Shown piece by piece: positions 17,371 to 26,701 of a DNA stretch of 64,000 bases. Every line of letters begins with the position of its first letter. The stretch's first letter is position 1. Both the position numbers and the translations under genes were made by a program. Source of the DNA: G963422445 sp963422445 (lineage in GTDB: Bacteria > Pseudomonadota > Alphaproteobacteria > Thalassobaculales > Thalassobaculaceae); assembly GCA_963422445.2 (NCBI GenBank), contig OY729512.2:3038001-3102000 (forward strand), given 5' to 3'. Under the pieces are notes generated by a model. It was not told the DNA's origin. It did not search any database and was given only the letters and a program-made list of their open reading frames with translations.

Positions 17371-19197
17371 TCAGACGAGCGCCTGATCGAGATCGGCGAT
17401 GATGTCGTCCACGGTTTCAAGACCGATCGACAGACGGATCACGTCGTCATCGGCCCCGGCGGCTGTTCTTTGCTCTTCTGTCAACTGGCGGTGCGTTGTC
17501 GATGCCGGGTGCAGGATCAGAGAGCGCGTATCGCCGATATTCGCTAGATGACTCAACAGCTCACAGCGCTGGACGCAACGAATTCCGGCCTCGTAACCGC
17601 TGCTGACGCCAAACGTGAATACCGAACCTGCCCCCCGAGGCAGATAGTGCTTGGCTAGCGCGTGATAAGGCGAGCTTGGCAACCCGGCATAGGAAACCCA
17701 GGCAACCGCCGGATGCGCGTCGAGAAATTCAGCCACTGTCTGGGCATTTTCGACATGCCTCTGCATGCGTAGTGCGAGCGTCTCGGTTCCCATGATCGTC
17801 AGATAGGCGTTCATCGGCGCCATGGTTGGACCGAGATCCCGGAGGCCGACGGCATGGCTGTAAGTGGTGTAGGCGAGGTCGCCGAAGGTCTCGAAGAATG
17901 TCAGCCCGTGATAGGCCGGCTCCGGTCTCGACAGCGCCGGAAACCGGTCGTTCTGGAACCAGTCGAAAGTGCCGGAATCGACAATGGCGCCGCCCATGGC
18001 ATTGCCGTGACCGGACAGGAACTTCGTCGTTGAATGAATGACGATGTCGGCCCCGTGTTGTATGGGCTGACATAACCACGGCGTTGCCATCGTATTATCG
18101 ATGATCAACGGCACGCCAGCTGCCGCGGCGATGTCCTTCAACATGGCTATATCGCTGATCACGCCCCCTGGATTGGCGAGGGATTCAGCGAAGACCGCCT
18201 TGATCCGGGGATTGTCTGTCGCGTCCCGTACCGCATCGGGGTCGTCCATGTCGACGAAATCGCAATGCCAGTCGAATTTCCGGAAGGTCTTCCCGAACTG
18301 GGTGATCGATCCGCCGTAGAGACGGGTCGATGCGACGATCCGGTCCCCCGGCTCCATCAATGGCAGCAATGCGACCATCTGGGCCGAATGGCCGGATGCG
18401 GTGCAGGTAGTGCCGCGGCCGCCTTCGAGACTCGCGATTCGCTCTTCAAGAACAGCCGTGGTCGGATTCGACAGCCGCGAATAGATGTTGCCGAAGGTCT
18501 GGAGATTGAACAGCGAGGCCGCATGATCAACATCGTCGAACACGTAGGCCGTGGTCTGGAAAATCGGTGTCGAACGTGCCCCGGTGGTCGGATCCGGCGC
18601 CGCGCCGGCATGAATCGCGCGGGTCTCGAATCCGGCGCCGGCTGGCTGGCGCGACTCCGCCGCCATATCCGTCGCTGGCGGTTCCGCTGTACCGACATGG
18701 CGGCGGCGCGACGAAATCACCTTCGAGTTGAACCCGTGCCAGGACAGTTCGCCGAACAGGCGGGAGAATTCGATCTTCGGACAACGGTCCATGACCACCT
18801 TGACGCCCTGTGCAGTGGCGCGCCCGGCCGCTTCGTCGTTGCGAACGCCAATTTGCATCCAGATCACCTTTGCGCCATGCGCGACTGCATCGTCTGCAAT
18901 CGGCCCGGCCGCTGCGGAATTCCGGAAAATGTCGACCATGTCGACGACCTCGGGCAGGCTTTCGAGGTCGGCATAGACTGTCTCGCCCAGAATCTTGCTG
19001 CCGACCGCGCCCGGATTGACCGGGTATACCTTGTAGCCCTTGGCTTGAAGGTATTTCATCGCGAAGTTCGAGGGCCGATTCCAGATTGCGCTTGCTCCGA
19101 CCATGGCGATTGTTCGGACCGATGAAAGAATGACCCTGATATAGGGATCTGGATAGCTGTCATGGTCAATCTCCGACGGTGCCAATGACTCGGCCAT
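17371..19197 (-). CDS. metY: CoA-binding domain fused to O-acetylhomoserine sulfhydrylase
   Basis: A 608-residue fusion. Residues 20-150 are a YccU-type CoA-binding Rossmann domain (TIAMVGASAIWNRPS, GYKVYPVNPG, VDMVDIFRNS). A short linker leads to a complete PLP-dependent Cys/Met-metabolism enzyme (about residues 185-608). There the Schiff-base lysine lies in VIHSTTKFLSGHG, with YSRLSNPTTAVLEERIA and LIIDNTMATPWLCQP also typical. The second part converts O-acetylhomoserine and sulfide to homocysteine (or homologous thiols). The N-terminal domain may sense CoA or acyl-CoA. The start abuts the stop of the upstream enoyl-CoA hydratase gene, implying translational coupling. Full length with no defect seen. 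Confidence 0.88.
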   Translation of the reverse strand: MAESLAPSEIDHDSYPDPYIRVILSSVRTIAMVGASAIWNRPSNFAMKYLQAKGYKVYPVNPGAVGSKILGETVYADLESLPEVVDMVDIFRNSAAAGPIADDAVAHGAKVIWMQIGVRNDEAAGRATAQGVKVVMDRCPKIEFSRLFGELSWHGFNSKVISSRRRHVGTAEPPATDMAAESRQPAGAGFETRAIHAGAAPDPTTGARSTPIFQTTAYVFDDVDHAASLFNLQTFGNIYSRLSNPTTAVLEERIASLEGGRGTTCTASGHSAQMVALLPLMEPGDRIVASTRLYGGSITQFGKTFRKFDWHCDFVDMDDPDAVRDATDNPRIKAVFAESLANPGGVISDIAMLKDIAAAAGVPLIIDNTMATPWLCQPIQHGADIVIHSTTKFLSGHGNAMGGAIVDSGTFDWFQNDRFPALSRPEPAYHGLTFFETFGDLAYTTYSHAVGLRDLGPTMAPMNAYLTIMGTETLALRMQRHVENAQTVAEFLDAHPAVAWVSYAGLPSSPYHALAKHYLPRGAGSVFTFGVSSGYEAGIRCVQRCELLSHLANIGDTRSLILHPASTTHRQLTEEQRTAAGADDDVIRLSIGLETVDDIIADLDQALV

Positions 19198-19199
19198 GA

Positions 19200-20000
19200 C
19201 TATTCTCCTTTCCAGATGGGGGGACGCTTCTCGATGAAGGCACTGATACCTTCTTCGGCATCACGCGCGAGCATGTTTCGGGTCATGACCGTCCCGGTAT
19301 AAGAATAAGCGTCGGTGAGCGGCATTTCGATCTGGCGATAGAATGCTTCCTTGCCGATTTTCAGAACCAGTGGTGACTTGGCCACGATCTTCGCGGCAAG
19401 TTCGGATACCGCCTGGTCGAGGTCAGCTGGCGGTACGGCACGGTTGATCAACCCGTAATCAACCGCGGTTGCTGCATCGATCATGTCCCCGGTAAGCAGC
19501 ATCTCCATCATTTTCTTGCGTGGGACCTTGCGTGACACAGCAACCATGGGCGTCGAACAAAACAGTCCGATGTTGACTCCAGGTGTGGCAAAGCGGGCAT
19601 TGTCACTGGCAATTGCGAGATCGCAAGTCGCGACCAGCTGACAGCCTGCTGCCGTTGCGATCCCGTGCACCCGCGCGATGACCGGTTGCGGCAAAGTGAT
19701 AATGGTCTGCATGAGCGTCGAGCAATGCTCGAAAAGCGCCTTGTAGAAGGATTCGCTGCGATTTGTCCGCATCTCTTTCAGATCATGGCCGGCGCAGAAA
19801 CCCTTGCCGGCGCCGGCCATGATCACGGCCTTGACCGTGGGATCTCCAGCTATGTCATTCAATGAATCGAGAAGGGCGGCAATGAGGTCATTTGACAAGG
19901 CGTTGTAGGCGTCCGGGCGGGTCATCGTGATCCAGGCGACGCCGTCCCGGTCGTGTCGCTCGATCGCCGGGGCGGATTCTGGTTGTGTTCCATGTCGCAT
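19200..20000 (-). CDS. Enoyl-CoA hydratase (ECHDC3-like)
   Basis: A 266-residue crotonase-fold protein. The two oxyanion-hole segments are visible: GAGKGFCAGHDLKEM (about 65-79) and IATAAGCQLVATCDLA (about 114-129). The stretch PGVNIGLFCSTPMVA and the HDLKEM motif point to the ECHDC3-like branch rather than the classical beta-oxidation hydratase. One of the usual catalytic glutamates is not obvious in that second region, so the true reaction is open. It precedes the metY fusion by only two bases on the same strand, suggesting joint expression. Confidence 0.85.
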   Translation of the reverse strand: MRHGTQPESAPAIERHDRDGVAWITMTRPDAYNALSNDLIAALLDSLNDIAGDPTVKAVIMAGAGKGFCAGHDLKEMRTNRSESFYKALFEHCSTLMQTIITLPQPVIARVHGIATAAGCQLVATCDLAIASDNARFATPGVNIGLFCSTPMVAVSRKVPRKKMMEMLLTGDMIDAATAVDYGLINRAVPPADLDQAVSELAAKIVAKSPLVLKIGKEAFYRQIEMPLTDAYSYTGTVMTRNMLARDAEEGISAFIEKRPPIWKGE

Positions 20001-20267
20001 AACCGCGACTCTCCTGTGATTTGCATTTATCGGGCCGTAACCGTCTGCCGCTGGCTCGCTGACGGGCAGAACTTATTGCCGATCAAGCGCCGCGAGATCG
20101 CGGCCAGTCCGTCATTGTTTTCTTAACCGACCGCCATTGCAACGGTACTGCCGGAGACAGTACCGCAACATCATGGAATCATGTCATGCGAACCGTGACG
20201 CGCACGGCTGCGAAAGTGATTCTGGCAGACGAAAGTCTTCGATCATCCAGCCAGGAAGCAACGGGGC

Positions 20268-20606
20268 TCAGAGCGCATCGACGCCGTGTTCGCCGGTACG
20301 GATTCGAACTGTTTGTCCAAGATCAAGCACGAAGATCTTGCCGTCGCCAATCCGGCCGGTCTGTGCCGCGGTCTGGATCGCTTCGACAGTCTGGTCCTCA
20401 AGCTCATCGCTGATCGCGACCTCGATCTTGACCTTGGGGACGAAATGCACATCGTATTCGGCCCCGCGATAGATTTCCTTCTGGCCGCCCTGACGGCCAT
20501 ATCCCTGCACTTCACTCGCGGTCATGCCATGTACACCTAGCGTAGCCAGCGCTTCGCGCACACGTTCGAGCCGGTGCGGCTGAACAATTGCGACGACCAT
20601 TTTCAT
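20268..20606 (-). CDS. glnK: Nitrogen regulatory protein P-II (GlnK)
   Basis: A 112-residue P-II protein of standard length. The uridylylation tyrosine is at position 51 in the T-loop (YRGAEYDVHFVPKVKIEV). The B-loop/C-terminal signature TGRIGDGKIFVLDLGQTVRIRTGE is complete. It senses ATP/ADP and 2-oxoglutarate and plugs the Amt channel. It is downstream of amt by 41 bases on the same strand. The start is preceded by GAGGGAGAA about 8 bases upstream. The 267 bases downstream (20001-20267) hold no gene that I recognise. Confidence 0.95.
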   Translation of the reverse strand: MKMVVAIVQPHRLERVREALATLGVHGMTASEVQGYGRQGGQKEIYRGAEYDVHFVPKVKIEVAISDELEDQTVEAIQTAAQTGRIGDGKIFVLDLGQTVRIRTGEHGVDAL

Positions 20607-20647
20607 CGTGTTCTCCCTCTTGAAAATTTTCTGCCCGGTCCGTCTGG

Positions 20648-21961
20648 TCAGGTCAAATCATATCCTCGTTCCCCATGAGCGGTGATGTCGAGGCCGTCAA
20701 TCTCCTCGTCATCGCTGACTCTCAGGCCGGTGACCGCGACCACGACGCGGGCGATAATCCAGGTCACCACCGCAGAGAGAGCGCCAACAGCGATCACGCC
20801 GATCAGTTGAACCATGAGTTGTCCACCCATTGTGGCGCCATCTGGCAATCCGTTGCCCCCAAGGGATTCGACCGCAAAAATCGCGGCAAGTAGCGTTCCG
20901 AGAATTCCTCCGACACCATGGACCGCAAAAACATCAAGAGAATCATCTATCTTCATCTTAAATTTGATCCATGTTGTAAACCACTGGCAGAGAACTCCGG
21001 CAAGCAGACCAATCACCACGGCACCGAGCGGTCCGACAAATCCTGATGCAGGCGTGATGGCCGCAAGGCCAGCGACCATGCCGGTTACAATTCCGATGAC
21101 ACTGGGCTTCCCGAACTTTGCCCATTCAACGGCAGCCCAGGTCAGCGAGGCCACTGCGGCTGATATATGTGTGACGACCATGGCCATACCTGCGGAACCG
21201 TCGGCCGCAAGAGCGCTGCCGGCATTGAAGCCGAACCATCCGACCCAGAGCATGCAGGCGCCGAGAACGGTAAGTCCGGGATTATGCGGCGGTCTGATCT
21301 CTCCCGGAAATCCGCGTCGGGACCCAAGCACCAATACCAGAACGAGAGCCGAGATCCCAGCCGTGGTATGAACCACGATTCCTCCGGCGAAATCCATGAT
21401 GCCCTTGTCAGCCAACCAGCCGCCGCCCCAGACCCAATGGCAGGCAGGCGCGTAGACAAAAATGAGCCACAGCAAGGAGAACAGCAGGACGCCCGAATAG
21501 CGAATCCGTTCCGGAAAGGCGCCGACGATGAGGGCCGGCGTGATGATCGCGAACGTCATCTGGAACATGAAGAAGACGGTTTCCGGAATTGCTCCGGACA
21601 TCGTGTCGGGGCCAATACCGGACAGGAACGCCTTGCCAAGGCCGCCGATCACCGGCTGTGCCGCGCCGCCGTCGCCGAAGGCGAGACTGTAGACAACGAC
21701 CAGCCACGCAATCGATGCGAGGCATGCGATCGAGAAACAGTGCATCAGGACCGACAGGACATTTCTGGCCCTTACAAGGCCGCCGTAGAAAAGCGCCAGA
21801 CCGGGAAGGGTCATGAACAGCACCAGTGCCGTCGATGTCAGGATCCAGGCGGTATCACCGCTGCTCAGATCGTCGGCTGCCATCGCATGGCTGCTCGCCA
21901 TCGCAACCATCAGAAACAATGGTGCCGCAAGGGCCCGCTGGGCCGAACGGCTGATCGTCAT
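20648..21961 (-). CDS. amt: Ammonium transporter Amt
   Basis: A 437-residue polytopic membrane protein. The start is the ATG at 21961, which has GGGAGAA seven bases upstream; the frame is open 12 codons further but without a good ribosome site. A cleavable signal sequence is likely (cleavage around SSHAMA-ADD). Eleven transmembrane helices follow. The twin pore histidines lie in GIVVHTTAGISAL and FAVHGVGGILGTL. The cytoplasmic C-terminal tail (DEEIDGLDITAHGERGYD) is the conserved GlnK-contact region. The channel imports ammonium and is gated by GlnK from the next gene. The order amt then glnK is the reverse of the common proteobacterial glnK-amtB. Confidence 0.95.
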   Translation of the reverse strand: MTISRSAQRALAAPLFLMVAMASSHAMAADDLSSGDTAWILTSTALVLFMTLPGLALFYGGLVRARNVLSVLMHCFSIACLASIAWLVVVYSLAFGDGGAAQPVIGGLGKAFLSGIGPDTMSGAIPETVFFMFQMTFAIITPALIVGAFPERIRYSGVLLFSLLWLIFVYAPACHWVWGGGWLADKGIMDFAGGIVVHTTAGISALVLVLVLGSRRGFPGEIRPPHNPGLTVLGACMLWVGWFGFNAGSALAADGSAGMAMVVTHISAAVASLTWAAVEWAKFGKPSVIGIVTGMVAGLAAITPASGFVGPLGAVVIGLLAGVLCQWFTTWIKFKMKIDDSLDVFAVHGVGGILGTLLAAIFAVESLGGNGLPDGATMGGQLMVQLIGVIAVGALSAVVTWIIARVVVAVTGLRVSDDEEIDGLDITAHGERGYDLT

Positions 21962-22091
21962 GTTATCTTCTCCCGGAGATACGGACATGAAAGTCACGGG
22001 AAGCTACCTGAAACGCTTCAGTTCGCAAGCAATTGGTTTTACCGCGTCGAGTCCTGAAGTAATGATTACGGCAAATTGATACGGAAAGCAG

Positions 22092-22769
22092 ATGGACTGG
22101 GATCTGATTATCTTTGATTGCGATGGTGTCCTGGTTGACAGTGAACCGATCGCCAACCGCCTGATCGCCCACGCCTTGTCCGAGATTGGCTTGCCGATTT
22201 CGGAGGAAAGGGCGCTTGACGAATTCCTTGGCAACAAATTGACCGTGATCAAGCAGACTGCGGAAGACCGTCTCGGACACAAGCTTCCGGACAACTGGGT
22301 CGACCGAATTTACGAACAGCAATTCGCCGCGTTCAGACGTTGTCTTCGAAAGATTCCCGGCATTGATTCTGCGCTCGACGCAATCGAGCGAGCAGGAGTT
22401 CCGGCTTGTGTCGGCTCGAACGGTCCGCCACACAAGATGGAGGTGACGTTGCAACTGGTCGGCCTGAAGTCCCGTTTCGCCGGACGGATATTTTCGGCCG
22501 ACCATGTCGGTATTCCCAAGCCCGCGCCGGATTTGTACCTTCACTGTGCCCGGAGCATGAATAGTGCGCCAGCGCGCTGCGCGGTCATTGAGGACAGTCC
22601 GCGCGGTGCTATCGCGGGCGTCGCTGCGGGAATGACGGTCTTTGGCTACTCTGCGTGTCGGGATGCCGGCAACTTGCAGGCCGCCGGTTGTGCCAGGGTG
22701 TTTGCCGATATGGCAGCGCTCCCGGATTTGCTGTGCGCGGGTATACCTTGCGGCCGGGCGAGCTCGTAA
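22092..22769 (+). CDS. HAD-superfamily phosphatase (beta-phosphoglucomutase/CbbY-like)
   Basis: A 225-residue soluble hydrolase. Motif I is FDCDGVLVDSEP (nucleophile and acid/base Asp), motif II Ser in VGSNGPPHKM, motif III Lys in GIPKPAPDLY and motif IV in VIEDSPRGAIAG. The cap domain lies in between (about residues 17-85), as in subclass I enzymes related to phosphoglycolate phosphatase and beta-phosphoglucomutase. Substrate unknown. Divergent from amt and convergent with the HAD gene at 23060. Confidence 0.85.
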   Translation: MDWDLIIFDCDGVLVDSEPIANRLIAHALSEIGLPISEERALDEFLGNKLTVIKQTAEDRLGHKLPDNWVDRIYEQQFAAFRRCLRKIPGIDSALDAIERAGVPACVGSNGPPHKMEVTLQLVGLKSRFAGRIFSADHVGIPKPAPDLYLHCARSMNSAPARCAVIEDSPRGAIAGVAAGMTVFGYSACRDAGNLQAAGCARVFADMAALPDLLCAGIPCGRASS

Positions 22770-22970
22770 CGCGGGCGCTGGTGCGGCGTGCCTGTGATAT
22801 TCGACCCCAACGCATCGTCAGTCTGACCCTCGCAAAGGACGTTGGTGCTGATCCTTGGCCCGGCCCTGCGGAAGTTCCTTCACGGGCGTGTGCGGAAACC
22901 ACCACCGAGTTTGCTACCAGCCTCAGTCAGGTCAGCCGAAATAGAGTCAATTTCAAAGTCCAAGATAAAC

Positions 22971-23034
22971 AGGTCATGGGCGAAAACAGTGTTCCGATGC
23001 ACTGACATCGGAACACTGTTTTCGCCCATGACCT
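22971..23034. terminator. 29-bp perfect hairpin between convergent genes
   Basis: The arms at 22971-22999 and 23006-23034 are exactly complementary, with a 6-base loop. It lies about 200 bases after one HAD gene and 25 bases before the stop of the other, so it could end transcription from both sides. It is unusually long and has no strong U-tract. The remainder of 22770-23059 has no recognised gene. Confidence 0.6.
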
Positions 23035-23059
23035 TACACAACCACAGATTTGGACGGAG

Positions 23060-23794
23060 TCAATTTTCTGCGGCGACCGCGATGGCCATCTCGCTCATGC
23101 TGTGGAAAAGAAAATCGGGATCCGGCCGTTGCGGAACAATCGCCGTTGCTCCCCAGGCGCCGCCGGCGGAGAGGCGTTGGCGGTCGATCCAGGCGGTCGT
23201 GAGACCCAGCTGGCTGGCTTCGACGATGTCGTGAAACAGCGATTGGGCCGTGTGCAGAATGTCCGCGGTGCCCAGACCCAGATCCCCGTCGAGCCGTTCC
23301 AGCATGTAGGAGAAATTTTCCGGGTTCGGTTTATACGAACCGACATCTTCAGCCGTATAGATAGCCTGGAATTCGACACCCAGCTTGCGATTTGAAGCTG
23401 CGAAACCGGCCTGGTCGACATTCGAGAGGATGGCTAGCTGGAAATGGTTCTGCAACTGGCGCAGGGCATCGGCGGTATCGGGAAAAGCCGGCCAGTGCGG
23501 TACCGAATCTCCGAACGCGCGATCGAGGTCATCGGTGGTCTTCAGTTCGAACTTGCCGGCCATCGCCCGGTGCGTGTGAAACAAGATCTCCGGATAAGGC
23601 ATTGACGGCGTTGCCACCTGTTGCGCGCTTTCGGCTTCCGCAAAGGCGTTAAGCCAGATCGGACGGGTGATATTGCCGCAGCAATTGGCCATGAGAACCG
23701 GTTGGCCGGCATCCCAGATACCCGTTTCCCAATCGATCAGAGTGCCATAACAGTCAAACGCAAGAACCTTGAAGTCGGTCAGTGACCTGGTCAT
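23060..23794 (-). CDS. HAD hydrolase, haloacid-dehalogenase type II-like
   Basis: A 244-residue protein. Motif I is LAFDCYGTLIDWETGIW; motif II is AILSNVDQAGF; the Lys motif is GSYKPNPENFSYML; the last acidic part is LFHDIVEASQLGLTTAWIDR. The DCYGTL signature is shared with 2-haloacid dehalogenases and related phosphatases, but the substrate-binding SSN-type motif of true dehalogenases reads HTAQSLFHD here, so dehalogenation is doubtful. The start is the ATG at 23794, preceded by GAGAGGCGA; an upstream open extension lacks a ribosome site. Confidence 0.8.
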   Translation of the reverse strand: MTRSLTDFKVLAFDCYGTLIDWETGIWDAGQPVLMANCCGNITRPIWLNAFAEAESAQQVATPSMPYPEILFHTHRAMAGKFELKTTDDLDRAFGDSVPHWPAFPDTADALRQLQNHFQLAILSNVDQAGFAASNRKLGVEFQAIYTAEDVGSYKPNPENFSYMLERLDGDLGLGTADILHTAQSLFHDIVEASQLGLTTAWIDRQRLSAGGAWGATAIVPQRPDPDFLFHSMSEMAIAVAAEN

Positions 23795-24094
23795 GTGATA
23801 TCGCCTCTCGTTCGTTGGCCGTCTGCAGGCTGGCTTGTGACGCGCATGACATTTACCCATTTGTAGCATTCAGGAGAACTTCTTGCAAAATTCCTGCCCC
23901 AGGGTTCGGTGAGTCTGGATCGGTCGGTTGATCCCGGTCACCTCTGCACCTGGAGGTCGGAATCCATGGATTCGCGGTGTCTCATCAGAGACGATGAGAA
24001 CAAACAGGGACCTTTGCGGACATCGGGACACGCCTCTCCGGGCCCCTCTCTTCGAGAGGGCCGCGAAGGGTCGGCATGCGTTGTCGGAGCCGCG

Positions 24095-25234
24095 CTATGG
24101 GGCGGCGAGACGTATCAACTGGTCAGCCGCCAGGGCCAGGATGCCGAACATGAGATGGCAGGCGACCCTGGAATGTCCGCGGACGCGGACATGGCGCCCG
24201 CCACACTCATCCTTGATGCGGGCGTTGGTCCTCTCGACACCGGACCGGATCCGGAACCGCACGGTCTCGGGATCGACATGGCCTATTGCACGCCGGGCCC
24301 GGGCCTCCCGGTCTCGCGCCTCCTTGAGGTCCTTGTCCCGGCGCGGATTGACATCGATGATCGGCACATGGCCAAGCCGTTCGCTCATCTGGTAGATCTC
24401 CCTGGCGTCATAGGCCGCGTCCATGAGATCGTAGAGATTGGTCACACGCGCGGCGGTCATCATCGCCAGCGGGATCGCGACCTGGCTGTCATGGACGGAT
24501 GCCGAGGTGAGAACGGTCCTCAGCGGCACCCCGCAGTCTGCTGTGTCGATATGCAGCTTGTAACCGCGCCAGGCCTCCATGACCCCCTTGGCAGTCTTCT
24601 TTGCCCCGTGATCGCAGACCTTCGGCAGCGCGTCGAGCCTCTCATCGAGATCCATCCCGTTCGCTTGCCGTTCGAGACGCCCAGGCTCCTTCGTCCTCTC
24701 CGCGCCCTTGCGGGGCCGGCCGCGCTTGCGGTTCGGCGTCCTGGCCTTCGGCGTCGGGGCCGGCGTCTCCCGGGCCTCGATGGCCGTCGGGTCCCGCGAC
24801 ACGTGGCCGATGAGCGCATCGCCCAGTGTCTCTGCAACCAGAGCCGCGTGCATCCTCTCCGGAAGACGGGACTGCGACCATTCGGCAAACGCCCGCGAAA
24901 ACGTCGCTTCACGCGGGATCTCCGCGACACGCGACCAGCCGCACAGTCGGCGCAACGTCGGGTCCACCTTGAGCCTGTCGATCAGGTGGCGGGTCGTCGG
25001 CAGACCCCACACCGCTTTGGCGATGACGCCACGGGCCAGCGCCCGGCGATCCTCCCGGGGCCGACCCGGACCGGTTCACACCTCATCGACGAAGCCCTCC
25101 ACCTTGACGAGATCGAGAGCTGTCACGAAGCGCTTGTGCGTCTCGAGGAGAGGACCGACCGCTTCGGCCAACGCAGGGAAAAGGTCCCCTTGAAATCGGC
25201 GCCAGAGATCGGATAGGGTCGAGCCAAGGGTCAT
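24095..25234 (-). pseudogene. DDE transposase, copy C, single nonsense mutation
   Basis: Start ATG at 25234 as in copy A. After VEGFVDEV the Trp codon of VWTGPGR is TGA (25076-25078). The remaining frame continues undisturbed to 24095. The first catalytic region reads SRDPTAIEA; the second Asp and the Glu (VERTNARIKDECG) are kept. One base change separates it from an open frame. Confidence 0.88.
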
Positions 25235-25301
25235 CGGGGTCACCCCGTAGTATGTTATGTTTCCGCAATAACAAGATACCACGGGGTGGTCCCGGGACCT
25301 A

Positions 25302-26479
25302 GTGTCCTGTACGCAAAGTTCGTATTGTTAAGGGGGTGGTGTCGATTCGGGGGGCATGGTGATGCGACTTTCGGTGGAGATCAAGCTGAGCGCGGACGAG
25401 CGCAACGAGCTTGAGCGGCTGGCGCGCGGGCGCAAAGTCTGGCGAGGCCTGTCCGATCGGGCGCACATCGTGCTGCTGGCGGCCGAAGGGCTTACCAATG
25501 TGCAGATTGGGAGCGTGCTGGGCGTGACCAGCCAGACCGCCAGGAAGTGGCGCAATCGCTTCGCAGAGCATCGTCTTGACGGGCTTGACGACGAGCCGCG
25601 CTCCGGCCGTCCCCGGCGCATCGATGACGACGCCGTGGCCGAGGTGGTGCGCAAGACGCTTGAGGAGAAGCCTCGTGACGCGACCCAATGGAGCACGCGC
25701 TCGATGGCGCAGGCGACGGGGTATGCGCCGTCGACGGTCAATCGCATCTGGCGAGCCTTTTCCCTTCAGCCGCACAGGAGCGAGACCTTCAAGCTCTCGG
25801 CAGACCCCTACTTCGTGGACAAGACGCGCGACATCGTGGGGCTCTACGTGGACCCGCCGCAGCATGCCATGGTCCTCTGCGTGGACGAGAAATCGCAGGT
25901 TCAGGCCCTCGATCGCACCCAGCCGCTGCTGCCGCTGCGCCCGGGGCAGGTCGAGCGGCGCACTCACGATTACAAGCGCAACGGCACGACCTCGCTCTTC
26001 GCAGCCCTTGACGTCGCCACAGGCAAGGTCATCGGACAGTGCTATCGGCGCCACCGCAGCGTGGAGTTCCGCAAGTTCCTGGATCACGTCGAGGCCAACG
26101 TGCCGCCCGACCTCGAGATCCACATCGTCATGGACAACTACTCGACCCACAAGACGAAGACGATCCGCGACGGGTTCGCCCGGCGACCGCGCTGGCATGT
26201 TCACGTCACCCCGACCTCTGCCTCGTGGCTCAACCAAGTCGAGCGCTTCTTCGCCGATCTGACAGAGAAGCAGATCCGGCGCGGGGTTCACCGATCGACC
26301 GTCGAGCTGGAGCAGGCGATCACCGGGTACATCGACACCGTCAACGAGGACCCCAAGCCCTTCCGCTGGCACAAGACAGCCGATGAAATCCTGGCGTCCA
26401 TCAAGCGCTTCTGCCTCAGGACCCTCGAAACCGCTGCAGCCGCAACATCATAACGGTACGAACTTTGGAATCAGGACAC
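25302..26479 (+). mobile_element. IS630-family element (third type), intact
   Basis: Inserted in the terminal region of copy C at a TA dinucleotide (TA at 25300-25301 and 26480-26481). Ends GTGTCCTG and CAGGACAC, with imperfect continuation. A related but broken copy is at 46696-49359. Confidence 0.92.
25362..26453 (+). CDS. IS630-family transposase (intact)
   Basis: A 363-residue transposase. The N-terminal HTH covers about residues 35-65 (GLTNVQIGSVLGVTSQTARKW). The DDE domain has VLCVDEKSQVQALDRTQP (first Asp), HIVMDNYSTHKT (second Asp) and ASWLNQVERFFADL (Glu). It is complete and has no frame defect, so potentially active. Start at 25362 is chosen by alignment with the related copy at 49067-49327, which begins MRVAVKIEL; an ATG two codons earlier is possible. 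Confidence 0.92.
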   Translation: MRLSVEIKLSADERNELERLARGRKVWRGLSDRAHIVLLAAEGLTNVQIGSVLGVTSQTARKWRNRFAEHRLDGLDDEPRSGRPRRIDDDAVAEVVRKTLEEKPRDATQWSTRSMAQATGYAPSTVNRIWRAFSLQPHRSETFKLSADPYFVDKTRDIVGLYVDPPQHAMVLCVDEKSQVQALDRTQPLLPLRPGQVERRTHDYKRNGTTSLFAALDVATGKVIGQCYRRHRSVEFRKFLDHVEANVPPDLEIHIVMDNYSTHKTKTIRDGFARRPRWHVHVTPTSASWLNQVERFFADLTEKQIRRGVHRSTVELEQAITGYIDTVNEDPKPFRWHKTADEILASIKRFCLRTLETAAAATS

Positions 26480-26587
26480 TAGGTCCTCGACAACAAAATC
26501 AGCCTGGACAAGGCAAAAAACCGGTCGGGCCGGCAATTTTGCAAGAGGTTCAGGAAACAGCATTTTTTAGCGATATGGAAAAACCGC

Positions 26588-26701
26588 TTATGCACCTGGC
26601 TCCGGCTTGATCAACATGTTGATCGAAAACCGTCCAAATGGACCGGTAGGAGTCAACTTCTAGCGGCAAACTCTCGCAACCGGAGCTACGTGCATAAGCG
26701 G
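26588..26701. repeat. Imperfect inverted repeat with central palindrome
   Basis: The arms (26588-26612 and 26677-26701) share CCGCTTATGCAC and its complement GTGCATAAGCGG. Between them, near 26608-26623, lies the 16-bp perfect palindrome GATCAACATGTTGATC. It may be a MITE-like remnant, a terminator-type structure or an operator. No adjoining gene tells which. Confidence 0.4.

Larger units (their letters stand above)
23876..26551 (-). mobile_element. DDE-type IS, copy C, containing a nested IS630
   Basis: Left end GAACTTCTTGCAAAATTCC at 23876, right end AATTTTGCAAGAGGTTC ending 26551, with target duplication AGGA at 23872-23875 and 26552-26555. Without the IS630 element at 25302-26479 its length is 1498 bp, as in copy D. 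Insertion lies about 80 bases upstream of the HAD gene start and may affect its promoter. Confidence 0.92.

Noticed and set aside
21962..22091. Sigma-54 promoter before amt
   Set aside because: No GG/GC-spaced -24/-12 elements could be recognised in the gap.
23060..23794. Genuine 2-haloacid dehalogenase
   Set aside because: The typical SSN-type substrate motif is absent (HTAQSLFHD), so only the superfamily is supported.
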